Assembly (NCBI GenBank): GCA_009787945.1
Contig: WQSI01000073.1
Location: 1 to 8,433 of the forward strand
Length of the DNA: 8,433 nucleotides
Direction: 5' to 3'
Origin: Defluviitaleaceae bacterium
Lineage (GTDB): Bacteria; Bacillota; Clostridia; Lachnospirales; WRAX01
Shown here piece after piece: positions 1 through 4,817 of the stretch. How positions within the stretch are numbered: the stretch's first letter is position 1; each line of letters begins with the position of its first letter. The position numbers were made by a program, and so were the translations under genes. The notes under the pieces were generated by a model. That model was given only the letters and a program-made list of their open reading frames with translations. It did no database searches and had not been told where the DNA came from.

Positions 1-1
1 G

Positions 2-1480
2 CTTGTTTTGGCGGCAGTTGTTGCAATTGTTGCGGTGTTGGCGGCTGGCGGCTCTCACAAGAGTGATGACTATGCCGCCAAAAGCCAGGCAGTTGCCGCC
101 ATAGAGTTTGAACCTGAGCCAGAGCCAGAACCTCCACCAGAACCCGAACCAGAGCCTGAGCCAGAACCGCCAATTCTGCCTGATTTGCCTATTCTACCGC
201 CCCACTTCATGGTGGTTGAAGGCATTATTCTGGACTTTGAAGGCCCTGTTAACGCCGACGGCACTGTGCCTTGGTATGTGGACTGGTTCACAATCGAAAT
301 CGAGCAAGCAGACGGCACACCCGCAACCATAGTAGGCGTTCACCAAACCGCGTTCTTGTTCGGCACAAAGCCAACTGTGGGCATGGCCGTGCGAGCTTAC
401 ATCACCGCAGACGCGCCAACCTTCACAATGGAGAACAACCCAATTTACATAGCTTCCGCCATTGTGGGGGATATGGATAATGTGGTGGTTTGTTGGTTTA
501 GAGAGGGCGAGGGCGTTAATAGGGGCATTTATACCAATGCTGATAATACCTTTCATTTTACTTATAATGAGCACACCTCAATCGCCTATACCTTTTGGAA
601 CATGAGTTCCAGCATGAACCAACGACCTCTTGCAGTGGTTTATGAAGCGAAGAGCAGCAATATTGCAGAGGCTACAAGCATCATCTTTCTAGGTCAAGAT
701 TTTCCTGACGGTTTTTTGTGGCATCCTCTCCATGGTGTAGAAATCCCACATAATATAAACTTAACGTTTTTTGACTATATTTTTTCGCTAACGGATTTTA
801 CATTATCACATTTGCAATTTGTTTCTAGCGGAGAGCAAATAAGCGCACCTGTGATTTTAGCAGATGACGGGGTTACGTTGATGTTGCCCCTTCGACCATT
901 CGGCGCTAATATGTCGGGCTTAACAACTGATGGTGAGCTTAATGTCAATATTGATGACGCTGGCTCTGGTAGTAGCTTTTGGCAGGTCGGTAGACCAGAA
1001 GTTAGACGAATGGGCTACAGAGGTTCACTAGGAATACCGCCAATTATTGTTGGTGGCGTGGTTTATGTGGAAGCGGAAATAGCTATATGGCATGGACTTC
1101 ACACAGGACGCTGGTTTTTTGACGATAGGATTGAGGTTTTTAGCTCGATTTATGGTTCTTGGTTGGATTATATTTTGCAAGAGGGGGACGAGCCGACAGA
1201 AGAGGAAGTGGCAAGTTGGGACATTATCATAAACGGTGTGAAAATGGATGCTCACCCCATCAAATCTACATCCACGGGTCAGTTTGACATATTTGTTCCA
1301 CTTGACACAATGAAGCAACATTTTGACTTACCCCCTGTTCTTATTGAAGGTATAAGAGAAAACCAATGGAATATACATAAAGTTGTTGACGACGAGTTAT
1401 ACACAACTCTAAGTAATTTCTGGGGAATGGTTAATTTTATTATATATAACGGACAAATTTTAATTGAGGATAGGTGGTAA
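2..1480 (+). CDS. Secreted protein with Pro-Glu linker and copper amine oxidase-like domains (5' partial)
   Basis: The reading frame is open to the left edge (codons for Leu and Val precede the TTG at 8), and only seven bases lie before that TTG, so the true start and the basic N-terminus are probably outside the window. Counting from the TTG as residue 1, residues 1-13 are a hydrophobic Ala/Val run typical of a signal peptide core or membrane anchor; no lipobox cysteine follows. Residues 35-55 are a Pro-Glu repeat, likely an extended linker through or along the wall. Residues 69-153 form a beta-rich domain ending in a pattern (VRAYITADAP...YIASAIV) I recognise from Clostridia proteins carrying copper amine oxidase N-terminal-like domains. 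Two further stretches fit that domain: 278-300 (PVILADDG...LPLRPF) and 405-440 (IIINGVKMD...IFVPLDTM). These domains are usually surface or stalk modules; no enzyme active site is visible, and the family name does not imply oxidase activity. The stop is one base from the next gene, so the two are probably cotranscribed. Precise function is unknown. Confidence 0.82.
   Translation, partial: LVLAAVVAIVAVLAAGGSHKSDDYAAKSQAVAAIEFEPEPEPEPPPEPEPEPEPEPPILPDLPILPPHFMVVEGIILDFEGPVNADGTVPWYVDWFTIEIEQADGTPATIVGVHQTAFLFGTKPTVGMAVRAYITADAPTFTMENNPIYIASAIVGDMDNVVVCWFREGEGVNRGIYTNADNTFHFTYNEHTSIAYTFWNMSSSMNQRPLAVVYEAKSSNIAEATSIIFLGQDFPDGFLWHPLHGVEIPHNINLTFFDYIFSLTDFTLSHLQFVSSGEQISAPVILADDGVTLMLPLRPFGANMSGLTTDGELNVNIDDAGSGSSFWQVGRPEVRRMGYRGSLGIPPIIVGGVVYVEAEIAIWHGLHTGRWFFDDRIEVFSSIYGSWLDYILQEGDEPTEEEVASWDIIINGVKMDAHPIKSTSTGQFDIFVPLDTMKQHFDLPPVLIEGIRENQWNIHKVVDDELYTTLSNFWGMVNFIIYNGQILIEDRW
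110..172 (+). repeat. Pro-Glu-coding hexanucleotide repeat
   Basis: A degenerate 6-bp period of CCNGAR units codes for alternating Glu-Pro, broken once by Pro-Pro-Pro. It lies just after the hydrophobic segment of the secreted protein. Such repeats can change length by slippage or recombination, which would lengthen or shorten the linker in whole Glu-Pro steps without breaking the frame. Synonymous third bases vary between units, so the array is not freshly expanded. Confidence 0.8.
1466..1477 (+). promoter_or_regulatory. Ribosome binding site deciding the lipoprotein start
   Basis: GAGGA at 1466-1470 and AGGTGG at 1472-1477 lie inside the end of the upstream gene, 11 and 4 bases before the ATG at 1482. 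The frame is also open from a TTG at 1464, but that TTG would overlap the binding site itself, so ATG 1482 is the better start. Stop and start are separated by one base, suggesting translational coupling. Confidence 0.7.
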
Positions 1481-1481
1481 A

Positions 1482-2171
1482 ATGACTTTAATTAAAAGAA
1501 TTTTCATGGGAGCTTGTGTGTTGTTGGCTCTGGTTTTAGCGGGTTGCAACGACGACAACAGCGCGGCTTCTCTTGATGATGATGATTATGCCGCATATGT
1601 TGATACATATGACAATATTAGGCGCGCACAAGCCAGTGAATTGCTACGCGAGGAATACACTGCACTATTGCGCCAATATGCAGAAGTATCCTTTTATGAT
1701 TTCGGATATATTCACGACTATATGGAATGGGAATGGTTTTTTATTTTGCATGATATTGACCTGGATGATTTTCCCGAATTATTAATAAAAAAGCAACGTC
1801 ACAGCGGACCTTCTGGTTTCTTTGCGGTTTATACCTTTAGGGATAATGTCGCTGTAGCTTTAGAGTTTTACCAAACTTGGGTGACGGATGTATCTGCTTC
1901 TGCACCACCAAACAATAATCCTGGGGTCATACTCAATTTCTTTGTTGGGTCGAGTATTATGAGTTATCTTATGGTTATTGAAGGAGAAAGCTTAGTAGTT
2001 GATACAGCAGGTCACCTCCGAATGGTCAACGAAGAAAATACATTCACTATAAATGATGGCTTTGTAACAGAAATTGAATATAACTATATTTTCGGTATCG
2101 CACCAGAATCAGACTGGCTAATTCCGATTAAAATCTCTGAAACAAACATTCAAACTGTTTTCAATCCGTGA
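1482..2171 (+). CDS. Small lipoprotein of unknown function
   Basis: The 229-residue product begins with a basic, hydrophobic type II signal peptide ending in a clear lipobox, Leu19-Ala20-Gly21-Cys22, so Cys22 should be lipidated and the protein held on the outer face of the cytoplasmic membrane. Residues 23-45 are very acidic (including four consecutive Asp) and probably a flexible spacer. A helical stretch around residues 50-68 (rich in Arg, Leu and Glu) leads into a compact domain. Residues 91-102, DIDLDDFPELLI, resemble the Asp-rich DxDGDGxxELI strand-loop found in many Firmicute lipoproteins, but the glycines are replaced, so metal binding is doubtful. The C-terminal part (about 150-229) is beta-rich with a Trp near the end. 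I cannot name a family. The gene follows the secreted protein with a one-base gap, so they may work at the same surface. The start at 1482 is chosen on ribosome binding site position. Confidence 0.82.
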   Translation: MTLIKRIFMGACVLLALVLAGCNDDNSAASLDDDDYAAYVDTYDNIRRAQASELLREEYTALLRQYAEVSFYDFGYIHDYMEWEWFFILHDIDLDDFPELLIKKQRHSGPSGFFAVYTFRDNVAVALEFYQTWVTDVSASAPPNNNPGVILNFFVGSSIMSYLMVIEGESLVVDTAGHLRMVNEENTFTINDGFVTEIEYNYIFGIAPESDWLIPIKISETNIQTVFNP

Positions 2172-2177
2172 TGTGTT

Positions 2178-2205
2178 CATAACCAACACTTAGGGGTTGG
2201 TTATG
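2178..2205. terminator. 10-bp hairpin between convergent genes, possible terminator
   Basis: CATAACCAAC (2178-2187) and GTTGGTTATG (2196-2205) are perfect reverse complements around an 8-base loop, starting seven bases after the lipoprotein stop codon. Position suggests a transcript end for the + strand pair and possibly for walJ coming the other way. Neither strand has a T-run after the stem, so it is not a textbook intrinsic terminator; it could instead be a processing or RNA-stabilising stem. The rest of the gap (2206-2370) shows no gene or other element that I can support. Confidence 0.45.
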
Positions 2206-2370
2206 CTCCAATGCATAAAACCCTTGGGGTGCTCTATTGAATTGTGGGGGGTGGAGATGATTAGCGGGCAAGCTTACGCACCCCTTCAGGTTTTCGGCAG
2301 TGGGATGGGTTAAGCTTCATGGTCTACGACTGGCAAATTTTTATTAATTACAATAGATGAATGTTGAGCT

Positions 2371-3171
2371 TCACAGCACCAACATAGGGCTAGGGCGGTG
2401 GCGGTCTGCCACATAAAGCTTGACAGCCCCTCCCACATCAATTTTACGGCTTAACAAAATATTTTTAACCGTTTCATGGGCAACCATGGGGCGGTTGTTT
2501 TCTTGGCTTAAATGCCCCAGAAAAATATGTTTTGTTCGCTCACATACAATATCTGCCAAAAACCCCCCACACTCTACATTAGACAAATGCCCCATAGCCC
2601 CAGAAATACGCTGTTTCAAGTGAGCAGGATAAGGTCCTGCCTCCAACATATGTTTATCATAATTTGCCTCAATAAGTAAAATATCCGCCCCTGCCGCATG
2701 GTTAGCCACATGGGGGTTAACATGCCCTAAATCTGTAGCAATCACCACTTTATGCTCACCTGCCGTTATGGCATACCCCACAGGCTCACTAGCATCATGG
2801 GGCAAGGTAAAAGGCATAACCTCCACACCCTCCAAATGCACAGCAACCCCATTTCTCACCAACATTTTGTTGGCAGGGTTAAGCCTGCCCAAAACCTTGT
2901 ATCTCTCAGCATAAGCCCACGTGCCCGACGTGGCATAAATGGGCAAATTATAACGGCGGGACAGCACCCCAACCCCCTTAATATGGTCCCCGTGGTCATG
3001 GGTCACAAAAATCGCCGTAAGAGAGCGAGGGTCAATGCCCTGAACAGCAAGCCCCTCCTCAACCACCCTCCCCGTAAGCCCAACATCCACCAAAATCCCA
3101 ACATCACCCGATGATACATATGTACAATTGCCAGACGACCCGCTGGCTATGGTGCAAAATTTGATTGACAT
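2371..3171 (-). CDS. walJ: WalJ/YycJ-type metallo-beta-lactamase-fold hydrolase
   Basis: The 266-residue product matches the WalJ (YycJ, VicX) family in length and layout. It opens with MSIKFCTIASGSSGN, the family's signature start, followed by the metal-binding motif THDHGDH at residues 57-63 (His58, His60, Asp62, His63). Further likely zinc ligands are His125 (PHDA), Asp147 (ATDLGH), His195 (GHLS) and His220 (LGHLS). Family members are cytoplasmic nucleases with a metallo-beta-lactamase fold; the B. subtilis protein has been linked to 5'-3' exonuclease activity and to coordination of cell-wall control or DNA repair, so the exact role here is inferred. In Bacilli the gene usually ends the walRK operon; here it stands alone, downstream of a tRNA-Met gene, with its own promoter. 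ATG 3171 is chosen because it gives the conserved N-terminus; the nearest Shine-Dalgarno-like bases (AGGG) are weak. Confidence 0.92.
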   Translation of the reverse strand: MSIKFCTIASGSSGNCTYVSSGDVGILVDVGLTGRVVEEGLAVQGIDPRSLTAIFVTHDHGDHIKGVGVLSRRYNLPIYATSGTWAYAERYKVLGRLNPANKMLVRNGVAVHLEGVEVMPFTLPHDASEPVGYAITAGEHKVVIATDLGHVNPHVANHAAGADILLIEANYDKHMLEAGPYPAHLKQRISGAMGHLSNVECGGFLADIVCERTKHIFLGHLSQENNRPMVAHETVKNILLSRKIDVGGAVKLYVADRHRPSPMLVL

Positions 3172-3192
3172 GCCCTAAAGTAGCCCTCCCCA

Positions 3193-3221
3193 ATTATACT
3201 CATTTCCTGTTCCATAACCAA
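3193..3221 (-). promoter_or_regulatory. Sigma-A-type promoter for walJ
   Basis: On the - strand TATAAT occupies 3198-3193, with TTGGTT at 3221-3216 as a partial -35 box and exactly 17 bases between them. Transcription would begin near 3186, giving a leader of only about 15 bases before the walJ ATG. The purine-rich GGGGAGGG at 3191-3184 would then be mostly upstream of the transcript start and could not serve fully as a ribosome binding site. The -10 is perfect, the -35 weak. Confidence 0.6.
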
Positions 3222-3240
3222 AACTCCCCCACATACAATC

Positions 3241-3274
3241 AAAATCACAAAATAAAAATCACAAAATAAAAATC
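3241..3274. repeat. 14-bp tandem repeat in the terminator tail
   Basis: The unit AAAATCACAAAATA occurs at 3241-3254 and 3255-3268, with a third partial copy at 3269-3274 that runs into the terminator stem. On the - strand each unit supplies TTTT-A-TTTT, so the tRNA terminator is followed by repeated T-tracts. Confidence 0.85.
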
Positions 3275-3300
3275 CCTAAAGAAAACTTCCTTTAGGGATT
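3263..3300 (-). terminator. Intrinsic terminator of the tRNA-Met transcript
   Basis: AATCCCTAAAG (3271-3281) and CTTTAGGGATT (3290-3300) form a perfect 11-bp stem with an 8-base loop. On the - strand the stem is followed by TTTTTATTTT (3272-3263), a classic release tract. It begins six bases after the tRNA 3' end, so it should end transcripts of the tRNA gene and any readthrough from speB. The + strand has no matching T-run, so it works in one direction. Confidence 0.9.
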
Positions 3301-3306
3301 TAGTAA

Positions 3307-3380
3307 TAGCGGGAAAGGGACTTGAACCCCCGACCCTCTGGGTATGAACCAGATGCTCTAGCCAACTGAGCTATCCCGCC
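3307..3380 (-). tRNA. tRNA-Met(CAT), elongator
   Basis: All parts of a 74-base tRNA fold can be read on the - strand: acceptor GGCGGGA paired with TCCCGCT (first pair G-U), D arm GCTC/GAGC, anticodon stem TCTGG/CCAGA with loop TTCATAC, variable loop GGGTC, and T arm with TTCAAGT loop. The anticodon CAT is at 3346-3344. The G1-U72 pair and loop sequence match Firmicute elongator tRNA-Met. It lacks the C1-A72 mismatch and the GGG/CCC anticodon stem of the initiator, and the loop is unlike tRNA-Ile2, which also has CAT. CCA is not encoded (the next bases are TTA), so the tail must be added after transcription. Confidence 0.95.
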
Positions 3381-3398
3381 GAAAGATGCAACTAGATT

Positions 3399-3427
3399 AT
3401 TATAAACCGCGGGATTGGTTTTGTCAA
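3399..3427 (-). promoter_or_regulatory. Consensus promoter of the tRNA-Met gene
   Basis: TTGACA (3427-3422) and TATAAT (3404-3399) on the - strand are both perfect sigma-A boxes, separated by exactly 17 bases. Transcription would start near 3392, about 12 bases before the mature tRNA 5' end, leaving a short leader for RNase P to remove. A promoter this close to consensus fits strong constitutive tRNA expression. Confidence 0.92.
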
Positions 3428-3468
3428 GGTTTTTTTGTAATTTTGTTGAAGTTATTTTTGGTGAGGGG

Positions 3469-4317
3469 TTATGTTTTGATGGTCAGCAAAATTTCCCGCA
3501 GGATTTTGCAGGCGGTGGCGGTGGAAACTCCGCTGGGGTCGTAGTTTGGGGCAAGCTCTACAATGTCGCAGCCCACGATGTTTAGGTTGCTTAAAAATGC
3601 CAGGTTGTGGCGCAGCTCTTCAAAGGTGATTCCGCCAGCTTCTGGTGTGCCAGTGCCAGAGAAGATGGAAGGGTCGAGGACATCCAAATCCAGGGTGAAG
3701 TAGAAGGGGGCGTTAAGCTCTGCCAATTCTGCTACCATTTTAGGCTGTGAGCCATTGGCGATATGGTCTTTCGCCCAATAAAACTCCTCTTTTGTGCCAG
3801 AACGTATGCCATATTGGAAGATGCGCCCATCCCCTAAAATGTCGTGGCAACGGCGTATTACCGTGGCATGGGACAGCTTTTCTCCTAGGTATTCATCCCG
3901 CAGGTCTGTGTGGGCATCAAAGTGTAAAATGTGCAGGTTTGGGTGCTTTTTAGCCATTGCACGAACTGCCCCAAGGGTCACAAGATGTTCCCCTCCTAAC
4001 ATTAGAGGGATTTTGCCGTCTGCCAGGATTTCTGCTGTGGTTTCCTCAATGGCTTTTAAAGCGGTTTCTGCCCCGCCGTAAAGCTCCAAATCCCCCGCGT
4101 CATAAACTTTTGCATCTTCTTCCAAATCCCTGTCCAGATAGGGGCTGTAGGTTTCTAGCCCGTAACTTTCCCCCCTCATGGCGGCTGGGGCAAAACGCGC
4201 CCCTGGGCGGTTTGATGTAGTTGCGTCATAAGGCGCGCCAAAAATCACAATTTGCGCCTCTTCATAACTTGCGTTGCAACCTAAAAAATTTTGGATATTT
4301 CCGTTTTTATTCAGCAT
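3469..4317 (-). CDS. speB: Agmatinase (SpeB, ureohydrolase family)
   Basis: The 282-residue product belongs to the arginase/agmatinase family: agmatine plus water gives putrescine and urea, using two Mn ions in the cytoplasm. Expected metal ligands are present in order: His111 (GGEHLVTLG), Asp134, His136 and Asp138 (FDAHTDLRDEY), Asp210 and Asp212 (DLDVLDP). His150 (SHAT) and Glu226 (GTGTPEAGG) fit the catalytic and guanidinium-binding positions. SYGLETYSPYLDRDLEE and FQYGIRSGTKEEF closely resemble the Bacillus SpeB type, which favours agmatinase over arginase, formimidoylglutamase or guanidinobutyrase, although substrate cannot be proven from sequence. The length is normal. The start ATG 4317 lies inside the end of the membrane protein gene (11-base overlap), so translation is probably coupled; a purine-rich GGGAG lies about 12 bases upstream. 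No arginine decarboxylase or spermidine synthase gene is in view. No terminator follows, so transcripts may continue into the tRNA-Met gene. Confidence 0.93.
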   Translation of the reverse strand: MLNKNGNIQNFLGCNASYEEAQIVIFGAPYDATTSNRPGARFAPAAMRGESYGLETYSPYLDRDLEEDAKVYDAGDLELYGGAETALKAIEETTAEILADGKIPLMLGGEHLVTLGAVRAMAKKHPNLHILHFDAHTDLRDEYLGEKLSHATVIRRCHDILGDGRIFQYGIRSGTKEEFYWAKDHIANGSQPKMVAELAELNAPFYFTLDLDVLDPSIFSGTGTPEAGGITFEELRHNLAFLSNLNIVGCDIVELAPNYDPSGVSTATACKILREILLTIKT

Positions 4318-4720
4318 TTTTCTCTTTCTCTCCCTTTTCTTTATGTTCTATTACCAGACTTACTATAAATACAATTACATAAATTATAGTGTTTGTCATA
4401 ATGCTTCTTAAAAAATCAGCGGAGGTCGTTCCCTCCCCCATAAGCCCGACAATCCAAGTGAAAAGTGAGCTTAAAGCCAACATGGCACTATAAGAAGCCA
4501 CTATTTTAAGCCACATTTTGCTCTTTAGCTTCTCGAATAGAAACACAACAGCAATACACACCAAAACAATGGCAAATTGATTAAAAACGCGCATATAATT
4601 TGCATCAATTTCCCCTGCAAACCACGCATTTACAGCATTTACCATCACCATAACAGTAAAAATTTTACTGCCCATGCCAAAGGCATATTTTAACAATTCC
4701 CAATTTTCACCTTTAAACAT
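4307..4720 (-). CDS. Four-helix integral membrane protein, function unknown
   Basis: The 137-residue product is almost entirely membrane segments: about residues 17-35, 46-63, 71-94 and 106-125. The loop at 64-70 (EKLKSKM) and the tail 126-137 (HKEKGEKEKNAE) are charged and lysine-rich, which by the positive-inside rule places both ends in the cytoplasm. There is no signal peptide and no enzymatic motif. Size and four-helix layout recall small Firmicute DUF families such as DUF3021, but I do not see that family's conserved residues and do not assign it. ATG 4720 is supported by AAAGGAG eight bases upstream. The gene is first in a likely two-gene unit with speB, overlapping it by 11 bases, so a role connected with agmatine, putrescine or membrane potential is possible, but this is only inference from position. 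Confidence 0.85.
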   Translation of the reverse strand: MFKGENWELLKYAFGMGSKIFTVMVMVNAVNAWFAGEIDANYMRVFNQFAIVLVCIAVVFLFEKLKSKMWLKIVASYSAMLALSSLFTWIVGLMGEGTTSADFLRSIMTNTIIYVIVFIVSLVIEHKEKGEKEKNAE

Positions 4721-4728
4721 TCACATTA

Positions 4729-4735
4729 CTCCTTT
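4729..4735 (-). promoter_or_regulatory. Ribosome binding site of the membrane protein gene
   Basis: AAAGGAG sits eight bases before ATG 4720. It overlaps the predicted transcript start of the promoter at 4741-4769, so the leader would consist of little more than this site. An ATG nearer to it (4727) is followed at once by TGA and cannot be the start. Confidence 0.8.
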
Positions 4736-4740
4736 GTGCT

Positions 4741-4769
4741 ATTGTACCCTTTTACGCCACATTTGTCAA
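4741..4769 (-). promoter_or_regulatory. Sigma-A promoter for the membrane protein-speB unit
   Basis: On the - strand TTGACA (4769-4764) and TACAAT (4746-4741) are separated by exactly 17 bases; the -35 is perfect and the -10 differs at one base. The predicted start is near 4735. The -35 and most of the spacer coincide with one arm of the inverted repeat at 4754-4803, so a DNA-binding protein recognising that repeat, or a cruciform, could affect this promoter. Confidence 0.82.
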
Positions 4770-4803
4770 CAAATTTTGCTCTAATTTAGTGACAAATGTG
4801 GCG
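4755..4803. repeat. 14-bp inverted repeat downstream of mfd
   Basis: CGCCACATTTGTCA (4755-4768) and TGACAAATGTGGCG (4790-4803) are perfect reverse complements separated by 21 AT-rich bases. The mfd transcript would form this as a stem-loop shortly after its stop codon. No T-run follows on the - strand, so it is not a standard intrinsic terminator. Its left arm holds five of the six -35 bases and 9 of the 17 spacer bases of the next promoter. The right arm shares GGCG with the adjacent palindrome, so the two stems compete. Confidence 0.85.
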
Positions 4804-4816
4804 CATAATATGCGCC
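4800..4816. repeat. Short palindrome abutting the mfd stop codon
   Basis: GGCGCATAATATGCGCC is a perfect palindrome of 8-bp arms around one base. Read on the - strand it is preceded by CGTAGG, so the whole reads CGTAGGGGCG followed by the palindrome arm. I recall GTAGGGGCG-(arm)-CGCC hairpins as scattered palindromic repeats in many Clostridia genomes; this is memory, not a search. The mfd stop TAG (4820-4818) is part of that GTAGGGG sequence. Confidence 0.7.
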
Positions 4817-4817
4817 C

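Noticed and set aside
70..330. Open frame on the - strand coding a Gly-Ser repeat
   Set aside because: It is the antisense reading of the Pro-Glu repeat; low-complexity repeats keep several frames open by chance, and there is no ribosome binding site.
1464..1481. TTG at 1464 as the lipoprotein start
   Set aside because: It overlaps the ribosome binding site, and ATG 1482 gives a normal-length signal peptide ending in the lipobox.
2221..2290. Imperfect inverted repeats of CCCTTGGGGTGC and GCACCCCTTCAGG
   Set aside because: Stems are interrupted, with long loops and no T-run, so neither a terminator nor a riboswitch can be supported.
2257..2313. 18-codon frame (ATG at 2257) after a GGTGGAG run
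   Set aside because: The purine run touches the ATG with no spacing, there is no recognisable product, and the length is expected by chance.
3241..3274. Short direct repeats as a CRISPR array
   Set aside because: The units are 14 bases with no spacers, AT-rich, and part of a terminator tail; no cas genes are nearby.
3307..3380. tRNA-Ile2 or initiator tRNA instead of elongator tRNA-Met
   Set aside because: The anticodon loop TTCATAC, the G1-U72 pair and the lack of GGG/CCC anticodon-stem pairs fit elongator tRNA-Met best.
3794..4220. + strand open frames opposite speB
   Set aside because: They are out-of-frame readings opposite a well-conserved enzyme gene, with no coding signature of their own.
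4755..4803. Intrinsic terminator of mfd
   Set aside because: The stem is perfect but the loop is 21 bases and the following bases (TAAAAGGG on the - strand) contain no T-run.
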